This document shows positions 1 through 10,538 of a stretch of DNA of 64,000 bases, piece by piece. The stretch's first letter is position 1, and every line of letters starts with the position of its first letter. This DNA comes from Archivesica marissinica (lineage: Eukaryota; Mollusca; Bivalvia; Venerida; Vesicomyidae). The position numbers and the translations under genes are program-made. The stretch is taken from positions 17,896,942-17,960,941 of the forward strand of contig CM026390.1 of assembly GCA_014843695.1 (NCBI GenBank), in the 5' to 3' direction. The notes beneath the pieces were generated by a model. It made no database searches and was not told where the DNA came from. It saw only the letters and a program-made list of their open reading frames with translations.

Positions 1-2
1 AC

Positions 3-640
3 GTGAAGCAGAAACCTCTTGTGCTCATGCAGTGGAATGCTGAAGGAGTCTTTAGCAAAAAGACTGAACTTGAGCAAGTACTACAGGACAAAGAGGTAAG
101 TGTTTGCTGCATACAGGAAACACACCTGAACAAAGACAAGACGTTCAAAGTACGAGGCTACCAGTGCCTCCGAGCAGACCGACAAGACAGACATAAGGGT
201 GGTGTTTTTTCACTCTAGTCCGAAACAACATCAATGCGAGCGAAGTGAAAACCTACCTTGAAGGAGCGGAATACCAGGAGTTCAAGATCAAGACCAAATC
301 AACTGAGTTGAACCTCGTCAACTACTACTGCCCAAATGACAAAGCCCTTGCTCTTGACACTATTGGAGTTTCAAACAGTCGATACATGGTTGTTGGTGAC
401 TTCAATAGTCATTCCCAGAGTTGGGGATATGCACAGTATGATAGGCGTGGGGATGAAGTGGAGGACTGGCAGGATGAGCACAACTTGATTCTCGTCAACC
501 AGCCCTATGATGTACCAACCTTCTACTCTAGGCGATGGCACACTACTACCTCTACAGATCTAGCATTCTGCACAGAGGACATCTAGAAAGGTACAGTTAG
601 AGAAGTTGGCGATCAACTTGGTGGAAGTGACCACAAACCA
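3..640 (+). pseudogene. LINE ORF2 endonuclease (EEP) domain, broken by a frameshift and a stop
   Basis: The N-terminal endonuclease nicks target DNA for target-primed reverse transcription. Family motifs are visible: the IQETHL acidic motif (residues about 37-42), VVGDFNSHS (coding about 388-414) and SDHKPV (about 628-645). The reading frame slips near the run of six T at 205-210: frame is lost at a TAG (216-218) and resumes in another frame from about 212, a one-base loss or two-base gain. A further in-frame TAG at 584-586 separates the end of the domain from the RT part. With two lesions this copy cannot make a full ORF2 protein. The window edge removes the true start. Confidence 0.85.
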
Positions 641-3600
641 GTGTTCCTCACACTCAGCAGTGAAGTGATACAGACAGACCATTCCTACCCTAGATGGAAC
701 TACAAGAAAGCCAAGTGGAGTCTCTTTGCTATTCGGTCCAATTCTCTTACTCGAGGCATACATATACAAGGAAGAGATGTTAACAACGTGGTGAAAGAGT
801 TCAACAGCTGCATACTCAAAGCTGCCCATGAAACCATATCTAGAGGTGCGAGAAGAAAATACAAGCCCTACTGGACCAATCAGTTGCAGATCCTCCAAGA
901 TGAACTCACTGAAGCAAGGAACAGGGCAGAAGAACAGCCATCACAAGAAAACCATGAACAACTTCAGAAAGCAAAGGCACAGTTTCAAAAATCTAAACTG
1001 GAAGCTACACGACGAAGTTGGAGGGAGAAAACTGCTGCCCTGAACCTTGAGAAGGACGGGCGGAAGTTGTGGAGGCTCACGAAACAGCTAAATGATGAAG
1101 AAAATAACAGACAGAAAATCACGTTGGATGAGGATGGGAAACTGTTGACCGGCAAAGAGACTGCAGACTGTCTCGCCAAAGCCTACCAGAAAGAGGGCAA
1201 CATCAAAGTCACACGCCAACAGCAAAGAGAGGCACGGAAAGAACAGAAGGATAGAAGTAAAAGGCATACGGAACAAGACTCCATGAAACTTCAACTTACA
1301 TACCAGGAACTGTACACAGCGCTCAGACAACTGAAACAGAGGAAATCACCTGGACCAGATGGAATCTCCAATGAGATGCTAACTCATCTTGGATGCTCAG
1401 CCATGCTGAAACTTCTTGACATCTTCAATCTTAGCTGGAAAGAAGGCATAGTTCCGCAGATCTGGAAGGAAGCCAATGTTATCCCAATCTACAAGAACGG
1501 CAAGGATAGAAAGAAAGCTTCCAGCTATCGCCCTATTAGTCTCACTAGCTGTGTGGTCAAGACAATGGAGAGGATAGTTACCAAGAGACTCATGTGGTAC
1601 CTTGAGACAGAAAACCTCCTATCCAAGGAACAAGCAGTATTCCGACAGTTCAGATGCACAGAGGACCAGGCAACATACCTCGCTCAGGAAGTTGAGGATG
1701 CATTCCAAGGCCAGAAGGTAGTTTTTGCAACCTGGATAGACCTCCAGAAGGCTTTTGACAAAGTCTGGACTGATGGGCTGCTGGTCAAGATGCAACGATG
1801 CGGAATTGCCGATAAGATGCTCCGATGGACCAAATCCTTCCTACACAATCGCAGAGCCAGAGTATTTGTTGACAACCAGAAGAGCAAGAAATTCCTCATC
1901 CGACACAGTGTTCCTCAAGGAGGAGTGATCTCGCCTACGCTGTTCCTCATCTTCATCGATGACTTGCTTGCAGAGCTCCCAAAAGGTATCAAAGCAGCAC
2001 TCTATGCTGACGACTTGGTCATGTGGTGTGTTGAAGAACATGCAACGACTGCCACATACAGAATACAGATGGCCACAGACAAGCTCACAGCATGGGCAGA
2101 AGACTGGTGCATCTCTATAAATAAAGAGAAGTCGTCAACCACACTCTTCACACTTTCCACCAAACAGAAAGCTGGAACCATCAAAGTCGGTGGAACTGCC
2201 TTGAAGACGGACAACGAGCCAACATACTTGGGGGTGACATTTGACAGACGGCAGACATGGAAGCCACATATCCAGAAAGCAGAGGCCAAAGCCAATCGCA
2301 AGCTTGCAATCCTTCGGAGGCTTGCTGGCACCACATGGGGTGCCAATGATCACATCCTGAAGACTATATACCAAGGTGTGGTCAGGCCTCACTTGGAATA
2401 TGGATCCACCGCCTGGACATCATCAGCCAAGACCAACCAACAGACACTCGATAAGGTTCAGAACAAGGCTCTCAGGCTGATCACAGGTGCAATGAAGAGC
2501 ACTCCAATCAAGGCCATGGAGAAAATTACTTCCATCCAGCCACTGCAAGAACGTCGCGACACAAGAATTCTTCTACAGACAGAGAAGTTTCGAGGTCAGG
2601 AAGAACAACCGATGAAGCAGAGAGTTGAGGCACTAACGAAGAATCGTCTAAAGCGAAGCAGTTTCATCCACCAGTCCAAGAAGCTTGCTCGAAAGCACAC
2701 CAGCCATCTCCCAGCCAAGACATTGCCTCTAACGCCATTTCTATCCAAGCCATGGTTGACTAGCGATGAATCCAAGGTTACCATCTGCAGTACAATCCCA
2801 TACATGACATCCAGAGATAGACAACATGATGACGTCAAACGTGCCCTCACACTAGCACACATCGACAAGAGTTATCCTGGAGAAGCATGGCTACAAGTCT
2901 ACACAGATGGTTCAGCCACACGAGCAGTAGCAAACGAAGGAGCAGGCGTGTATGTCCGACACCCAGATGGACACACACAGTCAGTTGCTCTACCTACTGG
3001 AGTACGCTGCAGCAACTATGGGGCAGAGGTACAGGCCCTTGAAACAGCAGCATCTCTAGTACACAACGCTGTTGAGTGTGCCCAGGTTGTCTTCCTGACT
3101 GATGCGCTCTCAGTTCTGGATGCCCTGTCTAACAACAAAGAACCCCACCTGATGGAAGCCCTTCGAACAGTCAGCGTAACTAAAAGAACTGTCCTCCAGT
3201 GGGTACCTGCACACATAGGCATTCCTGGCAATGAAGCCGCTGACCAGCTTGCCAAGCAAGGTTCTACCGAGAAGCAACCAGACAAAGATTTGACTTACAA
3301 GGAGAAATGCACCATAATCAAATCTGCATCAAAGCCAACAGTCGAGAAGGATGACTACCACCTTCTCACCAGACAGGAGCAAGTCACGATATTCCGGCTT
3401 AGAACACGGCATAACCGCCTGAACTTCCATATGTGTCGGAAGCTTGGACTAGCTCCATCAACTGCCTGCAGCTGCAAAATAGGGGACCAGACTGCAGAAC
3501 ACATCCTCCAGGAGTGTCCCAATCTCCATGGGCTGAGGAAAACAACCTGGGCACACGATACTTCTCTCCAGACGAAGTTACATGGCTGCCGGGAGGATCT

Positions 3601-3646
3601 GAGGAGGACGGCCCATTTCGTGTTTGCTGCCGGCTTGTCCATGTGA
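641..3646 (+). CDS. LINE ORF2 reverse transcriptase - RNase H segment (open for 1001 codons)
   Basis: The frame is open from just after the TAG at 584-586 to the TGA at 3644-3646; 641 is only a GTG, not a believable start. Counting from 641: RT motif SPGPDG about 236-241; SYRPISLTS; motif A WIDLQKAFD with Asp 367; motif B SVPQGGVISP; the catalytic YADD box at 455-458; YLGVTF after it. RNase H starts at YTDGS (Asp 756) and carries the WVPAHIGIPGNEAAD signature from 854. A zinc-knuckle-like CxC-x(9)-H-x(4)-C cluster starts at residue 943. The protein would copy LINE RNA at the nick and degrade the template. The long open frame suggests recent activity, but the upstream lesions make this copy non-autonomous. 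Confidence 0.85.
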   Translation: MFLTLSSEVIQTDHSYPRWNYKKAKWSLFAIRSNSLTRGIHIQGRDVNNVVKEFNSCILKAAHETISRGARRKYKPYWTNQLQILQDELTEARNRAEEQPSQENHEQLQKAKAQFQKSKLEATRRSWREKTAALNLEKDGRKLWRLTKQLNDEENNRQKITLDEDGKLLTGKETADCLAKAYQKEGNIKVTRQQQREARKEQKDRSKRHTEQDSMKLQLTYQELYTALRQLKQRKSPGPDGISNEMLTHLGCSAMLKLLDIFNLSWKEGIVPQIWKEANVIPIYKNGKDRKKASSYRPISLTSCVVKTMERIVTKRLMWYLETENLLSKEQAVFRQFRCTEDQATYLAQEVEDAFQGQKVVFATWIDLQKAFDKVWTDGLLVKMQRCGIADKMLRWTKSFLHNRRARVFVDNQKSKKFLIRHSVPQGGVISPTLFLIFIDDLLAELPKGIKAALYADDLVMWCVEEHATTATYRIQMATDKLTAWAEDWCISINKEKSSTTLFTLSTKQKAGTIKVGGTALKTDNEPTYLGVTFDRRQTWKPHIQKAEAKANRKLAILRRLAGTTWGANDHILKTIYQGVVRPHLEYGSTAWTSSAKTNQQTLDKVQNKALRLITGAMKSTPIKAMEKITSIQPLQERRDTRILLQTEKFRGQEEQPMKQRVEALTKNRLKRSSFIHQSKKLARKHTSHLPAKTLPLTPFLSKPWLTSDESKVTICSTIPYMTSRDRQHDDVKRALTLAHIDKSYPGEAWLQVYTDGSATRAVANEGAGVYVRHPDGHTQSVALPTGVRCSNYGAEVQALETAASLVHNAVECAQVVFLTDALSVLDALSNNKEPHLMEALRTVSVTKRTVLQWVPAHIGIPGNEAADQLAKQGSTEKQPDKDLTYKEKCTIIKSASKPTVEKDDYHLLTRQEQVTIFRLRTRHNRLNFHMCRKLGLAPSTACSCKIGDQTAEHILQECPNLHGLRKTTWAHDTSLQTKLHGCREDLRRTAHFVFAAGLSM

Positions 3647-3700
3647 TTCGCGAACGACAAGAAGAAGAAGTATACAGCAATAATAACAAATCCTAAAATA

Positions 3701-4176
3701 ATTTCATATTGTTGTCTACGTATTTCATTGTGTGTACAATTGTAATATAATATATGAAAAATGCAATACATTATTATTAAAGATAATAACAGTTGGATAG
3801 TTTGTATATAAAATTGTATATCCAAACGAAGACCACAGTTCTCTATTGACTAAACATAATATAACTCAAAACGCTTAGTTTTAGAGGGGGTCAAACGGGG
3901 TTGAATTCCCGACGACTGTCATGGCGCCGAAAATTTGAGATGGTTATATTATATTTAGTCGCATATATAATTATATATGTACATATGACAAGAATAACAT
4001 ATATACACCAGCATAAGTCTACGAGGAGAACATGTTGTGTACACTGTTAAGGTAGGAAGATGAAATATAGAAAGGAGAGGTATTAAAACATGTATACTAT
4101 GTTTGACCGCTCGTGCATCAAATACCGCCCCACCGCTGAGGGGCAATCTGGGGCATCCATGTCTTAATGTGTTGCG
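3701..4176. other. No gene seen
   Basis: AT-rich DNA after the LINE. Possible remains of its 3' UTR up to about 3840; nothing else recognised. Confidence 0.6.
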
Positions 4177-4531
4177 GTCTTCCTCCATCCGATGTCTTCC
4201 TGAATCCAGGATGTTCCTTCATCCGTGGTCTTCCTGAATTCAGGATGTTCCTTCATCCGTGGTCTTCCTGAATCCAGGATGTTCCTTCATCCGTGGTCTT
4301 CCTGAATTCAGGGTGTTCCTTCATCCGTGGTCTTCCTGAATCCAGGATGTTCCTTCATCCGTGGTCTTCCTGAATCCAGGATGTTCCTTCATCCGATGTC
4401 TTCCTGAATTCAGGATGTTCCTTCATCCGTGGTCTTCCTGAATCCAGGATGTTCCTTCATCCGTGGTCTTCCTGAATTCAGGGTGTTCCTTCATCCGTGG
4501 TCTTCCTGAATTCAGGGTGTTCCTTCATCTC
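4177..4531. repeat. 34-bp minisatellite, about 10 copies
   Basis: The string ATGTTCCTTCATCCGTGG recurs every 34 bp (for example at 4211 and 4245), alternating with TCTTCCTGAATYCAGG. Units differ mainly at one C/T position and at GTGG versus GATG. Confidence 0.95.
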
Positions 4532-4962
4532 CACAACTGTATTGTCGACATATAGCATAGTCTGTGCGACTCTAAACCCCACAAACTAAACAAGCTTGAA
4601 ATAGACTGATTTATATGAATCACACAACGTTGAAACTACTCCATATAAAAAGTGTTAGACGCTGATAACATATCGTTGGCACCATGACTCATCTTCTTTG
4701 CGTGGCGTCGCGTTATATCTGATAACAACTTTTAAAAACAACTTCTATTCTTGAAATAATTTAGTTTTATGTGTATTCTAACATCGCGGAATTTCGTTAA
4801 AATTCGGTTTGAGATAATTATGTCATAAACGGTATACAGAATCAGTGAGGAGCTGAGAAGAGAAGTGGTCTGCAGGAAACCCATGCTATTTCGATGCGCA
4901 TCATGTAATGTCGTTACAAAAATGGCTGTAACCAATGATGCTAAATGTAGAACTTTTTTTAA
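4532..4962. other. No gene seen
   Basis: Unique-looking AT-rich sequence with short ORFs only. Confidence 0.6.
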
Positions 4963-5192
4963 AAACTTTATTTAATTTACAACGATTGCGAAGCAAGTTT
5001 TAACAACTTATATTAATCACTCTCGTTGGCGCGGATGAAAGCGTAAATGTGGTTGTTATTCGTGTGGGAGGAAACCGGAGTACCCACCAGCGACCATCTC
5101 GTACCATCTCATATACTTCCCGGTCCGAGGATCGAACCCGGGTTGCATTGGTGAGAAGCGAGTGCGCTAACCACTGCTCTAATCGGACAGCC
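4963..5192 (-). mobile_element. SINE family B (tRNA-Glu-like head), copy 1
   Basis: Read on the minus strand it opens with a tRNA-like head (A-box region TTAGAGCAGTGGTTAGCGC, B box GGTTCGATCC, anticodon position reading CTC). A body with CGGACCGGGAAGTA and TTCCTCCCACACGAATAA follows, then the tail GAGAGTGATTAATATAAGTT and an AAATAAAGTTT end. Seven related copies lie in the window. Confidence 0.85.
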
Positions 5193-5247
5193 AACTATCG
5201 AAATTGTCATGTTTTGTATTCACATAAAATGAATCGAGCAATGAAAT

Positions 5248-5470
5248 GTGCAGTTAATGCGCGTTCGAATCAGGTGTGAAAGGTGCGGAATTGGAGCCCA
5301 GCTGGAGCAGTTACGAGGATGCCCTTAGGCAAGGTATTTAAAGTCCACGTTGCCTCTTCTCTCTCCCGCGTGGCGATGGATTCCATCCTGAATGAGGTAT
5401 CGAGAGTGATTAATATAAGTTGTAATAACTTGTTTCGCAATCGAGCTAAAATAAATTTGTATAAACTATA
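5248..5470 (+). mobile_element. SINE family D (tRNA-Leu-like head), copy 1
   Basis: The head is degraded (GCGTTCGAATCAGGTGTGAA). The body is CAGTTACGAGGATGCCCTTA, then GATGGATTCCATC, ending in CGAGAGTGATTAATATAAGT and AAATAAATTTGTATAAAC. The end is shared with family B. It lies in tail-to-head proximity to the preceding B copy. Confidence 0.8.
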
Positions 5471-6525
5471 TAAACTTGAATTCAGTAACTCGACAATAAA
5501 CATAACTTTAATGCGCGCTACATGACCTTAGATGTCGATGCGCCGTAAAACACCATTCATTCATTCATTTGAATTCAGTAAATAGGCAGGAAATAAGAAA
5601 TTTAGGTCTGTATATTTATAATGCATTCATAATTAGAAATACAGTCATGTATAGAAGTTAGTTGAATTACAATTCTGCATTTACTCTGAATTCAAATGAT
5701 GCTATACACTATATGTATTTTAAGGTGTGTAATATATCTGATAATTTTGCACAGGTATACTTGTGATGCTATATACTATTGAATAATACTATTGAATAAT
5801 ATACTATATACTATTTAATAAGTTGTTATATATCCGAGGTATGTAATACATATACTAATGCTGTATATGTTTCGTTGCTTCTTTTGACTTTCTCCGTGTT
5901 AGAAATAAAGAAATGTTTTGCTTTAATTATAGAATTACATGTACATTTTAGTAGGAAAGGTCTAATGTTGGATTTGCGTAATGAAACACTTGGGTAGTAC
6001 ATGTTTATAACGAGTACAGCTACATAACCCGTTTTAAGAGATGTTTTTCATTCATTTATTTATCAATTCATGTTACATGAATAAAAGATGTAAGTAATAT
6101 GACAACAATAGTACACAGTATTGCATACTTTTACATAATTATCTCTCCATTCTATCCTTGTAGAACCTGAATATCAAGGTTTACTTACATGCCAGAAATA
6201 TTCTGATATTCGATCTAAATACATGCCAACCGTATCTTGGCCGAATTTAAAGACATTTAACCGATAACATTTTCTAATTTTTTTAAAGGAAGCCTATGTG
6301 TTAAGAAACCAAATAGTGTAATTTAAGTTTGTATACATATATCATATGTAAACTACCATATTAACGAACGATTATTTCACTCATATTTGTTTGTGATTAT
6401 AAATATGTATATACGAGTATGTTCATTAGCCAAAGGCATGTATTATGTCGATTTGCTAAATAAACAGTGTTGTTGTTGTTGTTGTTATGATCATGTGTTG
6501 TAGGAGATTATTGGCTATTCTAACA
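5471..6525. other. No gene seen; short (TTG)n
   Basis: AT-rich noncoding DNA with an ATTC run near 5550-5570 and (TTG)n at about 6468-6487. No ORF of note. Confidence 0.6.
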
Positions 6526-7034
6526 CGACCCAGCTAATAACATACATACGTGTAGAGTAAAAATCCACCTCGGGTTATTCTGCGATATACCTACCTTGAA
6601 CTATGTTGCGCGCGCATCGTGTTTTGGCTATTCCATTTATACAATGCATGTAAAGTTTAATAAATGAAAGTCACGTGATGTTTGTAAATAATACCGTGGG
6701 TATTCGCGGAAGTGAGCTATTTTTAGAATCAGATAATCTCTTGTCCGTCTTGTTTTTCTGTTAAGTAACGTTTCAGTTACTATTCTGTACAGTTTTATTT
6801 GACAAAATAAATAAAATTATTGATGAATTACAACTTTTGTTCATTTATGCCCTAGATTGATATTTTCCATAAAAAATAACGTCATCACCCCTTATGCGGG
6901 AGGAAATTTCGAAAGCCAAATGCACGGCGTTTGAAGAAAATACTCTTTGATTCTCATCTAAAATTATTAGAATTAAGTCGTGTTAGAATCGAAATAATAA
7001 GTATCAACCGTGGTATATCGCAGAATAATCCGAG
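6526..7034. repeat. Two crossing inverted repeats bounding about 500 bp
   Basis: 6569-6591 and 7012-7034 are inverted with 22 of 23 matches (core TTATTCTGCGATATACC). A second pair, TCTAACACGAC near 6528 and GTCGTGTTAGA near 6977, is interleaved with it rather than nested. No coding capacity between them. It could be a decayed TIR element. Confidence 0.55.
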
Positions 7035-7040
7035 TTTGAA

Positions 7041-7107
7041 GTTCTTATGCGTAGAAATATATCACGAAGGCCGAAGGCCTGAGTGATATATTTCTACGCA
7101 TAAGAAC
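7041..7107. repeat. Perfect 25-bp-arm hairpin
   Basis: Arm 7041-7065 is the exact reverse complement of 7083-7107. The 17-nt centre holds a second small inverted repeat, AGGCC-gaa-GGCCT. Confidence 0.95.
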
Positions 7108-7218
7108 GACAAACGACAAAGGAATTATTGTTAATTATTGTTAATTATTGTTTCCTAAGCTTCATACAATTATGAAATCAATGTCATAAAGTATGTAAAC
7201 ACTGTTTTGTATGTTGTA

Positions 7219-7670
7219 TATACGTAAATAGTAGTATAATAACTAATATAGTTCATTTTACTTTTTGGTGGTAAAATGCATTTTCATGACAGTCAGTGTA
7301 TAGTTTTGTGGTTTATTTTGAGAAAGTATGTGACTTGAGAATACTTCAGACTAGTTGATGTGTAGAAAAGATGTGGTATAAGAATTCAGACCATTGCAAA
7401 CTGAAGGCTGGTATACTGTAGATTTTGGCGGAGGAATATGTACAGTGTGTAAAAACAGTGACATTATTCACAGGTGAGCACTGGCTATGCAAATCATTAA
7501 TGTTGGGACAATTGTGCTGTTTTCCAGTTTGATTTGAATACCTCTTCACAGTGGATGCGATATCAGAAGGAAATGAAAGATTGGAAATATAAATAAACAT
7601 AGGCTACTGTATGTTTTTACTTTTTACTATGTATTTAATAGGCAATGCATTTGTTGTTTTACATTTTATA
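7219..7670. repeat. Dispersed repeat X, copy 1
   Basis: About 440 bp align by eye with 58045-58480 in the same orientation. Shared strings include TGCATTTTCATGACAG, CAGACTAGTTGATGTGTAGA, TTTGGCGGAGGAATA and GATTTGAATACCTCTTCACA. No TIR, tRNA head or coding frame was found, so its class is unknown. Confidence 0.75.
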
Positions 7671-8101
7671 AACACCCTCTATATACATTTCATTTTAGAT
7701 AATTCAATTTTACACACTATTTTAATCACAATAATGTACAAGTAATACCATAAATAATTGAAATTTCTATAAACTTACAATAAATTTCTGTACATTTCAT
7801 ATCAGTTTTTACAAATATGCATAACATGGAGTGCTCGTTTTGTTATTTGTATTTAATAATTGTAAAGATAGGTACACATTTGGTTCTTATAGTAATACGG
7901 TTTTGTAAATGTTCTTTAATCATCAATAACATGCGCGCAATTCCGTAGATAATGATACTCGTCTCCAATCTCTGTTCGACAAAGATTACAAACTCTCAGA
8001 TTTTTTTTAATGGTAATTTGGCCCAGTTCCCGGTTTCAATAGGAAGATGATGGTTTCTATAGTTCGAAATTTAATCATATAGTACATCTGAAGTGACTTC
8101 G
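7671..8101. other. No gene seen
   Basis: AT-rich, low information; nothing recognised. Confidence 0.6.
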
Positions 8102-8105
8102 TTAA

Positions 8106-8632
8106 AGCGACATTACATCGCAAAAAGCAAATAAAATGCATTTGTTCACGTATAAATGCATAGCTACTACACAGTCATTCTTCTGAATACATTCGAACAC
8201 TAACATTGAATCAATAAACAGTGTTGTTTTTGTATACACACTTTCAAAAGTGAAAGTAGAATTTCATATAACGGTCAGCCGCGCTCCTGAATTGACGTTT
8301 GTTTGTCATAGGAGTCAATACTAAACACGCGATTATTTCGAATAGAGAAAATTTAACTAACAGTAGTCTACAAATAAATATGCATAGGCACACATGTGAG
8401 ATATCACGGTAAATATGTGCCACCGTGTGTTATTCAGGATAAACGCATTGTATTACGCATGAATGTCGACCCTATTTACATTATTTTGTTATGTCAACAA
8501 ACCGCGTATACGACGTTTGTTTATTTGTCGAAATATTCAAGTTTTTTAGGCAAATATTTGGAAAAGAATTATACCTTATAATAGCAAATTACATTCTGCA
8601 TACATTTGCGTTTTCACCGATGTAGTGTCACT
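8106..8632 (+). mobile_element. TTAA-flanked TIR element, family 2, copy 1
   Basis: The left end AGCGACATTACATCG follows TTAA (8102-8105); the right end CGATGTAGTGTCACT is followed by GTAA. The interior matches 40300-40956 in inverted order (shared TTGACGTTTGTTTGTCAT, AATATGCATA and the region with CGTATACGACGTTTGTTTAT). No transposase, so non-autonomous. TTAA target use suggests the piggyBac superfamily; the ends do not start with CCC, so that is inference. Confidence 0.8.
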
Positions 8633-8678
8633 GTAAGATAAGAATAAACTGAGATAGTCATCTAATTTAGATCAGGAA

Positions 8679-9345
8679 TGTGCATTTAAGCTTAGACGAA
8701 TATTGTAAGTTGTCACGTGTGTGCATACGGCCATGTACATTTAAGTTTAGGCGACTATTGTAACATGTCACGTGTGTGCATACGGCCATGTACATTTAAG
8801 TTTAGACGAATATTGTAAGATGTCACGTGTGTGCATACTGCCATATACATTTAAGTTTAGACGATTATTGTAAGATGTCACGTGTGTGCATACGGCCATG
8901 TACATTTAAGTTTAGACGACTATTGCAACATGTCACGTGTGTGCATACGGCCATGCACATTTAAGTTTAGACGACTATAGTAAGATGTCACGTGTGTGCA
9001 TACTGCCATGTACATTTAAGTTTAGACGACTATTGTAACATGTCACGAGTGTGCATACTGCCATGTACATTTAAGTTTAGACGACTATTGCAACATGTCA
9101 CGTGTGTGCATACTGCCATGTACATTTAAGTTTAGACGACTATTGTAAGATGTCACGTGTGTGCATACGGCCATGTACATTTAAGCTTAGACGACTATTG
9201 CAACATGTCACGTGTGTGCATACGGCCATGTACATTTAAGTTTAGACGACTATTGTAACATGTCACGTGTGTGCATACTGCCATGTACATTTAAGTTTAG
9301 ACGACTATTGCAACATGTCACGTGTGTGCATACTGTCATGTACAT
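8679..9345. repeat. 55-bp minisatellite, 12 copies, each with a CACGTG-type site
   Basis: TGTCACGTGTGTGCATAC recurs every 55 bp from 8711 to 9316, followed by CCATGTACATTTAAGTTTAG. Units differ at a few bases (GG/TG before CCATG, AAGA/AACA). All but one keep the E-box CACGTG. Confidence 0.95.
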
Positions 9346-10032
9346 TGATTTACTTATCTGATACATTTTTGCTTAATCAATATGTATTGCTATATACATA
9401 ATGCCTACATTGCTGAGCTATGATTTAAATATGACTTTGAACTCCTGCATTTTACGCAACTCAAATATTTCAATGAAGTTTTTGTGAAACCCTTGTAGGT
9501 GGGTCCAGAATCTCAATCCCGTGACTATTCTCCGGCTAACATGTTTTGACGATTGATTTGACTTCTATGGACCTTTTATACACAATTTAGAAACCCGGTC
9601 CCCGACAAAAATGCCGGCATATTTTGCTCTGGGACCATATCCAAAATGGCCGCCTGCCCCATCTTAAAAAAATAACTTTTCAAACAGAGGACCTAGAATC
9701 AAGTATAGATACATCTTTTCCACTATATCAACCACGAGGATTCTGATTCCGACATCAGTTTGATGCTAAAACATCATTTTGACCAACATATCCAAGATGG
9801 CCGCCAGCACCATCTTGAAAAATATCAATATTCGTTTTAGATACTGAAAGTGTTGGCCTTTTTGCAATAATTACATAAATAGAAACAGCATCCAGTTTGA
9901 AATGAACATTGTGTTACAGGGAATTTCCTAAATGTTGTGATGCGCCGCAAAACTAAATTCAGCCCACATTGATCTGAATCACACACACACTAATGACAGT
10001 TCATATTGTCAGAGATGTTTGATTTATCATAT
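9346..10032. other. No gene; paired AAAATGGCCGCC / AAGATGGCCGCC segments
   Basis: Between about 9490 and 9960 two similar blocks each contain CCAAAATGGCCGCC or CCAAGATGGCCGCC followed by a CCATCTT string. It looks like an old internal duplication of a dispersed repeat. No ORF. Confidence 0.5.
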
Positions 10033-10264
10033 ATATATACTCACACGAAAGAGAAAGTGTACATTTGGTTAGATGGAAAATGTTATACTTATATATAGAA
10101 GCAATAAATAGGCAAATTTAGTATCAAAATATGTCAAAAAAACCCACGATGTTTTACTTTTAATTGAAATTTGATACTTATCAGAACATTGTTATACGTG
10201 TGAATATAGTATATAAGTTTCCCTCTAACCAAGTGCACATTTCCTTTTCCGTGTGAGTATATAT
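10033..10264. mobile_element. Candidate MITE with about 65-bp imperfect inverted ends
   Basis: The left end ATATATACTCACACGAAAG and the right end (reverse complement) ATATATACTCACACGGAAA continue to match through TTGGTTAGA and beyond with scattered differences. The interior is AT-rich and noncoding. A target duplication cannot be told apart from the AT dinucleotide run. Confidence 0.6.
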
Positions 10265-10305
10265 CTTACATGAGTGGTAATTTGGTAATTTCAGACCATA
10301 TTTTA

Positions 10306-10381
10306 TGAAACGAGTTTTGGAATGTTGCTATTAAGCTAACCCTTTGTCGAGCTTAATAGCAAAATTCCAAAACTCGTTTCA
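10306..10381. repeat. 32-bp-arm hairpin, one mismatch
   Basis: 10306-10337 pairs with 10350-10381 except for one base; the loop is 12 nt. Outer stem TGAAACGAGTTTTGGAAT, inner stem TTGCTATTAAGCT. Confidence 0.95.
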
Positions 10382-10538
10382 CAAACTATAGTATGACATC
10401 ACCACGTGTGCAAGATACTTTTTATCACATTACCACATTAACCATCAATTTGAAAAAGAAACGTTTCTGTTTAATCCTTATTACATCTCAAGGAAATCAG
10501 TAAGGTGCATCCGTACGCTGTAGTAAATATTTCCGATA

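Larger units (their letters stand above)
1..3700 (+). mobile_element. Non-LTR retrotransposon (I/jockey-like LINE), 5' part cut by window edge
   Basis: Coding remains of a LINE ORF2 run from the first bases to 3646 in the order apurinic-type endonuclease, reverse transcriptase, RNase H, C-terminal Cys/His knuckle. That order is typical of the I group (I, Nimb and relatives); jockey-clade elements usually lack RNase H, so I prefer I-like. ORF1 (gag) would lie upstream of the window. The 3' end is not marked by an obvious poly(A) or target duplication; a short AAG/AAT-rich stretch follows the stop, so the right border is approximate. Confidence 0.85.
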
